A DNA stretch of 64,000 nt from JAPOUP01 sp965199865. Its GTDB lineage: Bacteria > Pseudomonadota > Alphaproteobacteria > Rhodobacterales > Rhodobacteraceae. A program made the translations under genes and the position numbers. Below, one piece after another: positions 1-7,542 of the stretch. The notes below the pieces were generated by a model. That model did not search any database, was not told the DNA's origin, and worked only from the letters and a program-made list of their open reading frames with translations. How positions within the stretch are numbered: the stretch's first letter is position 1; every line of letters starts with the position of its first letter. The stretch spans positions 620,001 to 684,000 of the forward strand of contig CBDATU010000011.1 of NCBI GenBank assembly GCA_965199865.1, in the 5' to 3' direction.

Positions 1-210
1 TTGAAACCCACTGGCGCCGGCGATGCGTTCATGGCCGGTTTTCTCATGGCGATCGCCCATGGTCGTGGGCTGTCCGAAGCGATCATTCGCGGTTCAGCCG
101 CTGCCGCAATCGTCGTTACCCGCGTCGGCTGCGCTCCGGCACAGCCGACAGCCGAAGAGCTCGACCAATTCATCTCCACTCACCCGGCTCTGGCCCTTCC
201 AGAGGATTGA
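1..210 (+). CDS. iolC: PfkB-family sugar kinase, C-terminal end (5-dehydro-2-deoxygluconokinase, IolC-like), partial
   Basis: This is the last 69 residues of a gene whose start lies outside the window. The visible part begins with PTGAGDAF, the anion-hole and catalytic-Asp signature of PfkB/ribokinase-family kinases, followed by the usual C-terminal helices. PfkB kinases are not specific by this motif alone; the assignment to IolC (phosphorylation of 5-dehydro-2-deoxygluconate in myo-inositol breakdown) rests on the next gene being a clear iolB, 3 bp downstream. No oddities are seen in the part present. Confidence 0.8.
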   Translation: MKPTGAGDAFMAGFLMAIAHGRGLSEAIIRGSAAAAIVVTRVGCAPAQPTAEELDQFISTHPALALPED

Positions 211-213
211 ACC

Positions 214-1056
214 ATGCATATCCCACCGTTTGACAACCGCAACAAACCCATTGTGGATGCCGGGAACCCGACGGTTCCGCTCAACTATTTCAACATCGTC
301 AAACTCGAAAGGGGTGAGGCATTCTCCTTCCGGACACCCCGCTACGAAACCTGCGTGGTTCCAGCAACTGGCACCGTGGACCTTGATATCGAGGGTTACC
401 AGGTCAGCGCCCTTGGAAATCGAGGCGAGGATGTGTGGGACGGAGAGCCGGAAGGCGCATATGTCCCAAGCGGCGCGGAGGTTGACATGGTCTGTGCGTC
501 GGACAGCTGCGAAGTGTTCGTTGCAGGAGCCCGGTTCGACGATGTGCTCGAACCGTTTGCTGTCCGATCCGACGAGCTGGATCTTGTCCAGTACGGCTCG
601 GATGAAACCAAGACCCACCGAAAGATAAAGCACATACTCGGCCAGAAACAGGCCGACAGGGTTGGGCGGCTTCTGGTAAGTGAACTGTTCACCGTAGGTG
701 CTGGCGGATGGTCAGGCTTTCCGAGCCACAAGCATGACACGGATCGGCTGCCAAGCGAGACGCATCACGACGAGACCTATAACTTCCGCTTCAGGCCAGA
801 CCACGGATCCGGTCTTCAGATGCTTCAGCGCGAAGACGGAAAGGCTGGAGATGCCTATCACATCGTCAACGGCTCGACGGTCTGCATCGACAGGGGCTAC
901 CATCCCTGCGCCGCACTGCCAGGCTACGAGATGTATTACTTTACCATCCTTGGAGGCGCGTCCCAACGGCCACTGGTGCAGCATTTCCAGCCAAGTCATG
1001 CATACCAAGTGGAGACGATCCCTGGAATCAAGGACATGGTAGCCAAGTTCAGATGA
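214..1056 (+). CDS. iolB: 5-deoxy-glucuronate isomerase IolB
   Basis: The 280-residue product matches the IolB family over its full length. IolB isomerises 5-deoxy-glucuronate to 5-dehydro-2-deoxygluconate in cytosolic myo-inositol catabolism. The C-terminal cupin half carries GGWSGFPSHKHD (about residue 157 onward) and a later HPCAALPGYEMYYF segment, the metal-site and barrel motifs of the family. The ATG lies 3 bp after the iolC stop with an AGAGG ribosome site just upstream, and the stop overlaps the next start, so the three genes form one operon. Length is typical. Confidence 0.93.
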   Translation: MHIPPFDNRNKPIVDAGNPTVPLNYFNIVKLERGEAFSFRTPRYETCVVPATGTVDLDIEGYQVSALGNRGEDVWDGEPEGAYVPSGAEVDMVCASDSCEVFVAGARFDDVLEPFAVRSDELDLVQYGSDETKTHRKIKHILGQKQADRVGRLLVSELFTVGAGGWSGFPSHKHDTDRLPSETHHDETYNFRFRPDHGSGLQMLQREDGKAGDAYHIVNGSTVCIDRGYHPCAALPGYEMYYFTILGGASQRPLVQHFQPSHAYQVETIPGIKDMVAKFR

Positions 1057-1880
1057 CACTTGCGACCCTCAGGGACGTTCTGGACCCGGCAATGGCGGAC
1101 GGCTACGCCGTTGCGGGACTGGTCGTGCTGGGCTGGGAGGATGCCCGCGCCTATGTGGCCGCCGCTGAGGCTGAGGGCGCCCCGGTGATTCTACAGGCCG
1201 GGCCGAGCTGTCGGGCCCACACGCCGCTGCCAGTTCTTGCCACCATGTTTCGCCATCTCGCGGAATCGGCTTCAGTTCCCGTTGTCGCCCATCTTGACCA
1301 TGGTCATTCGGCAGAGGAATGTGCCGAGGCCATCCGCTGTGGATTCTCTTCGGTGATGTTCGACGGCTCACGGCTACCACTTGAAAGAAACATCTCTGAG
1401 ACCGCAAAAATCGCTCGCCTTGCGCATGCTTCAGGCATCTCGGTTGAAGGCGAGATCGGATTTGTAGGATATGACGAAGGCGCAGGGTCCCAGGGCACCG
1501 ATCCCGAAGAGGCGCGGCTATTCGCCGACGGTACCGGCATCGACGCAATGGCGATTTGCATAGGAAACGTTCACCTGCAGCAGGCCCCGAAGGCCCGGAT
1601 TGATCTTGAGCTGCTTCGCCGCATCGAAGCGGTAACCGACTTGCCGCTTGTAATGCACGGCAGTTCCGGAATAGGTCACGACCAGCGGCGGGACCTAGCC
1701 CTGAATTCCAGGGTCTGCAAGTTCAATGTAGGCACCGAACTTCGTCAGGTGTTCGGCGCATCGCTTCGTGACGAACTCAGGCACAACTCTACCGAGTTCG
1801 ATCGGATCAAGCTCCTGGCAGCGCTCGAACCATCATTACGCGACGCCGCCAGGACTGTGATTCGCACATTCCGCCGATAA
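1053..1880 (+). CDS. iolJ: class II aldolase, probable 5-dehydro-2-deoxyphosphogluconate aldolase (IolJ-like)
   Basis: The 275-residue protein is a class II (zinc-dependent) fructose-bisphosphate aldolase relative. Visible motifs are LDHGHS (catalytic Asp and zinc His), GEIGFVGYDEG, GNVH and MHGSSGI with downstream KFNVGTE (phosphate site). In an inositol operon the expected substrate is 2-deoxy-5-keto-gluconate 6-phosphate, cleaved to dihydroxyacetone phosphate and malonic semialdehyde. Start overlaps the iolB stop (ATGA), indicating translational coupling. It could instead be a tagatose- or fructose-bisphosphate aldolase; the operon context favours the IolJ role. Confidence 0.82.
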   Translation: MTLATLRDVLDPAMADGYAVAGLVVLGWEDARAYVAAAEAEGAPVILQAGPSCRAHTPLPVLATMFRHLAESASVPVVAHLDHGHSAEECAEAIRCGFSSVMFDGSRLPLERNISETAKIARLAHASGISVEGEIGFVGYDEGAGSQGTDPEEARLFADGTGIDAMAICIGNVHLQQAPKARIDLELLRRIEAVTDLPLVMHGSSGIGHDQRRDLALNSRVCKFNVGTELRQVFGASLRDELRHNSTEFDRIKLLAALEPSLRDAARTVIRTFRR

Positions 1881-2179
1881 CCACCCACCCAATCCAGCAT
1901 GAAGCGGCGGCTCCGCATGGGCATTCTGCCGACAGTTCGGTGGGAGGCCACTTCCAGTCACCGAAGTCGTCTGAGCCGATCCCGGCACAGGGGAATTCGC
2001 GGAGATATTCCACGCTTCCATTTTCCTGTGCACCCATGACTGTCCAGGCATCCAGGTGGAAAAGCGCAGCCTCAGATGATCCGAATCACATCCCTATCAA
2101 TGGATAGCATGTATCCCTTCCGGGCAATGTTCCTGATCAGTAACATGCTGACGATCTGGTTTCCCAGGGCGTCCCGCAG

Positions 2180-4510
2180 CTGTCACTACCGCATACTTGA
2201 CTAGAGATCGGATCCATGCGAATCGGGGACCATGTATATTGGTCTCAGACAGATTTCCCCTGCCACGGTCGAGTGGCTGGGGAACGAATGCCTCCGCGGC
2301 GGCGTCACGCGTTCGGGCCTCGCCCGCGAGCTGAGCGGCCGGGAGGGTTGGCTGACCCACGACGGGAGGCCGTCGACGGTCACCGGGATGCGGGTCCTTC
2401 CCCTGCTCGCGGAGGAGCTCGGCCTGACGCTGCCGGAGGCGGCGCCGCGCTTCGCGTCGTCCAACGGGCGACCGGCCGCCGACGACCCTGGCGGCGCCCC
2501 GGTCGAGTGCGCTCTGGACGCGCTCGGCGGGGTCCGGCTGGAGCCGTTGGCGGAGGCGGACCGCCGCGCCTGGGAGTCGATGATGGAGACGCACCATCCG
2601 GAGGGCTGGCGGCGGGCTCCGGGAGGGCAGCTGCGGTACTGGATCGTGAGCGGCGCGCAGGGGCGGCTCGGCGGTCTGGGCTTCGTTCCGGCGTCCTGCC
2701 AGCTGGGGCCTCGGGACGGTGCCATCGGCTGGTCGGCGCGGGCGCGGATCGCGAACATGGGCCTCGTCCTTAACAACCACCGCTTCCTGATCAGACCTTC
2801 CGTGAGGGTCCACGGCCTCGCCTCCCTGGCGCTGCGGCTGGCGGCGGAGCGCGTGGCGGACGACTGGCAGGCCCTCTACGGGGTCCGCCCCGTCCTCGCC
2901 TACACGCTCGTGGGTCCGGACCACGCCGGGACGGGTTACAGGGCGGCGGGCTGGGAGAGATGTCCCGGCCTGACCTCCGGGCGGCGTTCGGGCATCCGTC
3001 GCAGCGTGTGGACGCTGCCGCTGCAGCCGGACTGGCGGAAGGTTCTCCAGGCGGAGCCGGAGCGCAGGCTCGGGCATACCGGACCGCTGCACCGCGGGGG
3101 CGACTGGGCGGAGCGGGAATACGCGCGGAGCAGCCATCCGGACGGCCGGGTCCGCCGCCGGATCGCCGCGATGGGGGCGGCCTGGACCAGGAAGCCCGGT
3201 GCGCCGGTGCCGGAGCTGTTTCCGGGCAGGGCGGAGCAGGAGGCGGCTTACAGGCTGCTCTCGAACGCTGGGGTGACCATGGACGACATACTCGAACCCC
3301 ACCTGGAGGCGACGGTGGAGCGCTGCCGCCTGGAGCCGGTGATCCTGGCTGTCCAGGACACGACGACGCTGAACTACGGCACCCTGGCGGCGACGTCCGG
3401 GCTGGACGGGCTCGGCGGCGGCGGAAAGGGCACCGACGGCATCCTCGCCCACTGCGGCGTGGCACTGAACGGCAGCGGACGCCCGCTCGGGCTGTTCACG
3501 CTCGACGCGGACTTCCGGCGGCGGCCGGACAGGGACAGCACCCGCTGGATCGACGGGCTGCGGCGGGCCGGAGAGCTCGCGGAGGCCTGCCCGGACGCGA
3601 AGGTCGTGAGCGTCTGTGACCGCGAAGGCGACTTCTGGGCCCTTCTCCGCGAAGCGGACCGGACCGGCGCCGCGCTGCTGGTGCGGGCGAGCCGCTCGGC
3701 GAAGCGGCGCGTGGCGCTGCCCGACGGCGACGAAAGGTGCCTGTGGGAGCATGTCGCCGCGCTGGAGCCGGTCGGCCACCGCAGGATCACCGTTCCCGAA
3801 CGCGGCGGGCCGAAGGCCCGGAAAGCGCGCGTCGCCACGCTGACGCTGCGCTGCGCGGAACTGGACATCGCGGCGCCGAGGGACGCGGGGGACAGGCGCC
3901 CGCTGCCCGTGACGGTGGTCTCCGCCATCGAGGAGAACCCGCCGAAGCGCGTCGCGAAGGGAGGGGAGGCGCTGCACTGGATGCTCCTGTCCAACGAGGG
4001 CGGCGACGGCATGCGGACGGCGGAGACCGCCCTGAGGCGCTACGAACTGCGCTGGCGCATCGAGGAATACTTCAGGGCCCTGAAGACGGGGACGAGGATA
4101 AAGGACCGCAGGCTCGACGCCGCCGACGACCTGCGCAGATGCCTCGCCTTCGACGCGATAACCGCGTTCCGGGTCTGGGACCTCCAGCTTCTGGCGCGGG
4201 AGAGCCCCGACAGCCCGGCGGACCGCCATGTCAGCCCGGAAAGCGTCGAGGCGGTGGTCATTCACGCCGCGTATGAGCGCGTCATCGGCCAGAGGGCGCC
4301 GCCGGAGCCGGACATGAGCGTGGCGCGCTACGTCACGCTCGTCGCCGGCCTCGCCGGGTTCCGCCCGACGAAGCGCCAGCCCCTGCCCGGAACCCAGAAG
4401 CTATGGCAGGGCCTGCGCATCCTCAACGTCGCGGAAACCCATGCCAGGGCCATACGGGCCCGGACGGAGCGGAGAAGGGAATGAGCCGGTCAAGTATGTG
4501 GTAGTGACAG
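2180..4510 (+). mobile_element. IS4-superfamily (IS50/Tn5-like) insertion sequence with DUF4338, copy 1
   Basis: The element is 2331 bp and is bounded by near-perfect terminal inverted repeats of about 22 bp that begin CTGTCACTACC and run to ACTTGAC, with one A/G difference between ends. A perfect 9-bp duplication, GTCCCGCAG, lies at 2171-2179 and 4511-4519, the size expected for Tn5/IS50 relatives. It carries one gene. Base composition is clearly richer in GC than the neighbouring genes. Two more copies of identical length are at 7543-9873 and 51697-54027. Confidence 0.95.
2232..4484 (+). CDS. DUF4338/DruA-like domain fused to Tn5-like DDE transposase (copy 1)
   Basis: The 750-residue protein catalyses element movement. 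Residues about 95-255 look like DUF4338, the domain of Druantia DruA (segments YWIVSG, LGGLGF, IGWSARAR, GPDHAGTGYRAAGW). From about residue 290 the protein aligns with Tn5 transposase: a DNA-binding stretch, GRAEQEAAYRLLSN, VQDTT with Asp376, VCDREGD with Asp463, and the YREK signature Tyr604, Arg607, Glu611, Lys618, giving a complete DDE triad. It is about 270 residues longer than IS50 transposase because of the N-terminal extension. The ATG lies about 50 bp inside the left terminal repeat. It appears intact and so potentially active. Confidence 0.93.
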   Translation: MYIGLRQISPATVEWLGNECLRGGVTRSGLARELSGREGWLTHDGRPSTVTGMRVLPLLAEELGLTLPEAAPRFASSNGRPAADDPGGAPVECALDALGGVRLEPLAEADRRAWESMMETHHPEGWRRAPGGQLRYWIVSGAQGRLGGLGFVPASCQLGPRDGAIGWSARARIANMGLVLNNHRFLIRPSVRVHGLASLALRLAAERVADDWQALYGVRPVLAYTLVGPDHAGTGYRAAGWERCPGLTSGRRSGIRRSVWTLPLQPDWRKVLQAEPERRLGHTGPLHRGGDWAEREYARSSHPDGRVRRRIAAMGAAWTRKPGAPVPELFPGRAEQEAAYRLLSNAGVTMDDILEPHLEATVERCRLEPVILAVQDTTTLNYGTLAATSGLDGLGGGGKGTDGILAHCGVALNGSGRPLGLFTLDADFRRRPDRDSTRWIDGLRRAGELAEACPDAKVVSVCDREGDFWALLREADRTGAALLVRASRSAKRRVALPDGDERCLWEHVAALEPVGHRRITVPERGGPKARKARVATLTLRCAELDIAAPRDAGDRRPLPVTVVSAIEENPPKRVAKGGEALHWMLLSNEGGDGMRTAETALRRYELRWRIEEYFRALKTGTRIKDRRLDAADDLRRCLAFDAITAFRVWDLQLLARESPDSPADRHVSPESVEAVVIHAAYERVIGQRAPPEPDMSVARYVTLVAGLAGFRPTKRQPLPGTQKLWQGLRILNVAETHARAIRARTERRRE

Positions 4511-5118
4511 GTCCCGCAGCCGCTTGATCCGCGTCGCCCCGCTCGCCTCATCGCAATCCGCCGAATCCCTACCTGAAATCATCGCCTCGAGTTCCGCTCC
4601 GGACAGAACGTCCCCATCCATCCGCGCTTCAGCGAGCACCGCCAAGGTCTCAATCGCCGCCTCCGTCAGTGCGAATTCCAGATTGTTGAGATATACTTTC
4701 CGCTCTTCCCGGCTAATGATCAGCGAGCTGACCATGATTCCAGACCGCTCGATCTCACCGACTCGCCTGTTCAGCCCGAAGATCGTGATCAGAAAGGCGA
4801 GCGAGGCGATCAGCAGAGCCGTCGAGAATGCCAGCAGAACGAGAATCACCTGCCGGTAGCTGACCAGAACGGCGGAAAAGGTGGTTCCACTCTCTGCCAG
4901 GATTTCCAGCAGCTTGATTTCCGAATCGGAAGCCAGATCGTCGTTTTCGACAAATATCCGCTCCACTCGGTCATTGAACGCATTCGCATCCGGAAGGTTC
5001 AGAAACAGCAGGACAGTCGCGATGGCGAGGATCGCGACGATGGCTGCAAGTCCCGTAGCGGCGATTCTAACGCCGTAGCGGCGAATCGCTGCCGCGTCCG
5101 GGCTCCTGTCGATCTGGT

Positions 5119-5370
5119 TCATGAATTTTGACGGTGACCGTCCCTGCTTGCGGAAAGAACGTTCAGAAGGATCCAGCCACGCTCTTCCAGGAGCGCACGA
5201 ACCGCCTCTCGCACGCCTTCCGCAGTGCAGTCGTCTCCAGACACCGCCACCATACCGTAATCGAGCCGCAGCGGATCGTCCCGTTTGGCCTTGTATTCCA
5301 CGAGACAGTCAGCCGCTGCCGCAGAAGCCAGCGCCCAGATTAGCGCTGCGAGAAAATATGCTCGTCCCAT
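5119..5370 (-). CDS. small secreted protein, unknown function
   Basis: The 83-residue product starts with a clear Sec signal peptide (hydrophobic core about residues 5-16, AAAAD cleavage region) and leaves a mature peptide of about 62 residues with two cysteines (DCLVEY and DDCTAEG) that could form one disulfide. The C-terminal half is helical with an acidic/basic mix. Its stop overlaps the ATG of the downstream membrane-protein gene, so the two were a coupled unit before IS copy 1 cut the second gene. No family recognised. Confidence 0.6.
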   Translation of the reverse strand: MGRAYFLAALIWALASAAAADCLVEYKAKRDDPLRLDYGMVAVSGDDCTAEGVREAVRALLEERGWILLNVLSASRDGHRQNS

Positions 5371-5539
5371 AGCACCGGATCCTGCACCAGCGAGCGAGGT
5401 TATTCAATATCAATGCGGCGTCAGTGTTCGGTCATCCAATAGCGGCGAACCGATATTGCCTTGCCGAATTCCGGTCTGGAAATCTGGTGCAGACGACATG
5501 CGGTCGAACCCGGCCGCCGAAAACAGGAAAGGAATACCC

Positions 5540-6031
5540 ATGAACAGACGTCCAATCGCCACCCTCATTGCCTCAATCATACTGGCAGGTCTGTCCGTAT
5601 CGCCCGCGACCGCTGAGGACAGTCACCACAGTGACGCCGCCGGCTTCGCCGCAGTCCTTCTCGGTATCGGTGCACTCATCGCTCTTGGAGAGGCGCTTTC
5701 CTCCGAGGATACAACCGTTTCAGACAACCACATGGCGTCCCCCCGTCACCAGGTCCGCCATGACCGGGGTCGGCATGATTGGGGAAAACGGCACCATCAC
5801 AGGGAATTCAGCCATCGGAACGCAAGACGGACGGTTCCGTCTTTCTGCCTGCGTCAGAACCGCTGGAACAACGGTCCACGCCGCTTCTACAGTTACCGCT
5901 GTCTGGCCAACAACATGCGGAACTTCCACCGGCTGCCACATCAATGCGCAACCTTGATCCAAACCTATCACGGCTATCGCAATGTCTATAGCGCACGCTG
6001 CCTGCGCCATAATGGCTGGATCTCTGGCTGA
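5540..6031 (+). CDS. small exported His/Arg-rich protein, unknown function
   Basis: The start at ATG 5540 is chosen because AGGAAAGG lies just upstream and a good signal peptide follows (hydrophobic core about residues 7-22, cleavage near SPATAED). The 163-residue precursor then has a second hydrophobic stretch (AAVLLGIGALIALGEAL), a strongly basic His-rich linker around residues 70-95, and a C-terminal domain with four spaced cysteines (FCLRQ, YRCLAN, QCATL, ARCLRHNGW). The reading frame stays open upstream of 5540 but without signal or ribosome site. The cysteine pattern suggests two disulfides in the periplasm. Function unknown. Confidence 0.65.
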   Translation: MNRRPIATLIASIILAGLSVSPATAEDSHHSDAAGFAAVLLGIGALIALGEALSSEDTTVSDNHMASPRHQVRHDRGRHDWGKRHHHREFSHRNARRTVPSFCLRQNRWNNGPRRFYSYRCLANNMRNFHRLPHQCATLIQTYHGYRNVYSARCLRHNGWISG

Positions 6032-6151
6032 GAAATGCCGGTTCGGTAACCGGATCAGGAATCGATTCGAATTGAGGGTTCCGGGACGGATGCGGCCAGG
6101 ACGTTCGTTCCGGATTTAACTTTGGCATTGACCGTTGTATCCGCTCTGACC

Positions 6152-6826
6152 ATGCACCGTGACTTTCCGAACTTCTCTCATGAACAGGCTGCGTATGGGC
6201 GAGGTTACAGGTCGGTCTGCGGAGTGGATGAAGTCGGGCGTGGTCCGCTTGCCGGTACGGTAACCGCCGCTGCGGTTCGGCTTGATCCCATCCGGATTCC
6301 CGCCGGCCTGAACGATTCAAAGCGCCTCACCGCAGATCAAAGGGCACGACTGAGCGCCGAAATCCATGCCTGTGCCGATGTTTCCATCGCCCACGCAACC
6401 GTTGAGGAAATCGACGAGATCAACATCCTACGCGCCGCACATCTGGCGATGGTACGCGCTGTCGCCCAATTGTCACCTTCACCTGATTTCGCGTTGGTTG
6501 ATGGAAATCTGATCCCCCAGGGGATGGACATCCCGTCCGAAGCGCTGGTCAAGGGTGATGGACGCTCACTGTCGATCGCCGCCGCCTCGATCGTTGCAAA
6601 GCATTGCCGAGACATGATCATGGCCGACCTTGCACGCGACAACCCGGCTTACGGCTGGGAGACCAACGCCGGATACGGCACACGAGCCCATCTTGATGCA
6701 CTTGCAGACCTTGGCCCGACTCCGCACCATCGCATGTCATTCAGGCCCGTCCAGGAAGCCCAGCACCAGATTGATTCCCAAAGTGGTCGAGGTGAATGCA
6801 CGGAGCCATTGGGCAGACGCACCTGA
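6152..6826 (+). CDS. rnhB: ribonuclease HII
   Basis: RNase HII removes ribonucleotides and RNA primers from RNA/DNA hybrids. The product (about 224 residues) shows the family signature GVDEVGRGPLAG with the first two catalytic acids, NDSK, VDGN, and GDGRSLSIAAASIVAK, all in order. I place the start at the ATG at 6152 (MHRDF); a TTG 30 bp upstream is also possible. The gene converges on mutY, a common arrangement near mutY in alphaproteobacteria. The C-terminus is a little longer than usual with a hydrophilic tail. Confidence 0.92.
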   Translation: MHRDFPNFSHEQAAYGRGYRSVCGVDEVGRGPLAGTVTAAAVRLDPIRIPAGLNDSKRLTADQRARLSAEIHACADVSIAHATVEEIDEINILRAAHLAMVRAVAQLSPSPDFALVDGNLIPQGMDIPSEALVKGDGRSLSIAAASIVAKHCRDMIMADLARDNPAYGWETNAGYGTRAHLDALADLGPTPHHRMSFRPVQEAQHQIDSQSGRGECTEPLGRRT

Positions 6827-7542
6827 TCCTGGCTCTACTTCGTACAATGGGGAACCCCGTACGTATGGCGGGAGCCATACATGTGGGCCGCGCCTGGTTG
6901 CGATGGAATTGGGCCAGCGGAACAATCATCGAATTGCGCCGATCAGCGCATGGCCTCTGAGATTAAATCATATGCTTTGCGCATCACCGTTGGAAGATCG
7001 GAAGGTCGAAAGTCATCTCTATGAATGAAGCTGCCGACGCTCGGACATGCGTCTGAGGGAAGTTCTGCAACACGCAGGGAAAGACGGAGGTGAAAATGTG
7101 TGAAGGTATGGCGTACCTCAACACCCGGGTCATGCCACTCGGCCACGACCGGCGGCGCGGGCTTCGGCGATTCGATCCATTCGCTGCAGGGCCAGCCGAG
7201 CATACCGCCAAGAAGGCCAGTGTCAGGGCGGCGCTCCAGCAGCCAGGCCCCATCCACCCGACGGCCTATGTAAGCGATGCCGTGACGTGTGGGTTTGGTC
7301 GCCTTTGGAAGCCTGCGCGGAAGCCCCAGATGCATTCCAGCTTTGCGCGCAGCACAGCCAGGCATCCACGGACAGATTCCACAGGCGGGAGATCTGGCTG
7401 TGCAGACCGTGGCTCCAAGATCCATCACCGCCTGCGCATAATCGCCGGGCCTGCGCCGTGGTGTCAGGCGGCGGGCAAGCCGCTTCAGTTCCGGCTTGGC
7501 TTTCGGCAACGCGGTATTGACGAAAAAGACCCGGGCCATGAC

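Larger units (their letters stand above)
2072..5122 (-). pseudogene. two-helix membrane protein gene interrupted by IS copy 1
   Basis: The 5' part reads from an ATG at 5122 to the insertion point at 4519 and encodes an N-terminal membrane segment (about residues 17-42), a periplasmic region with acidic residues, and a second membrane segment (about residues 92-116), then a cytoplasmic domain. Removing the 2331-bp element and one copy of the 9-bp duplication restores the frame: RIKRLRD continues into ALGNQIVSMLLIRNIARKG and ends with DRDVIRII at a TGA at 2072-2074. The gene is therefore cut about 36 codons before its stop; the cut version gains only LSLPHT from the element. I do not recognise the family. 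The ATG overlaps the stop of the upstream 83-residue gene (ATGA). Confidence 0.75.

Noticed and set aside
1807..2051. Small minus-strand open frames after the iol operon (MGAQENGSVEYLREF...)
   Set aside because: No ribosome site, overlap with the end of the aldolase gene and no recognisable family; left as intergenic.
2097..4265. Long open frame (about 720 codons) antisense to the IS transposase, repeated in the other copies
   Set aside because: It is a shadow of the GC-rich transposase gene: Arg/Pro/Gly-rich, no domain, no ribosome site, and it mirrors the codon structure of the other strand.
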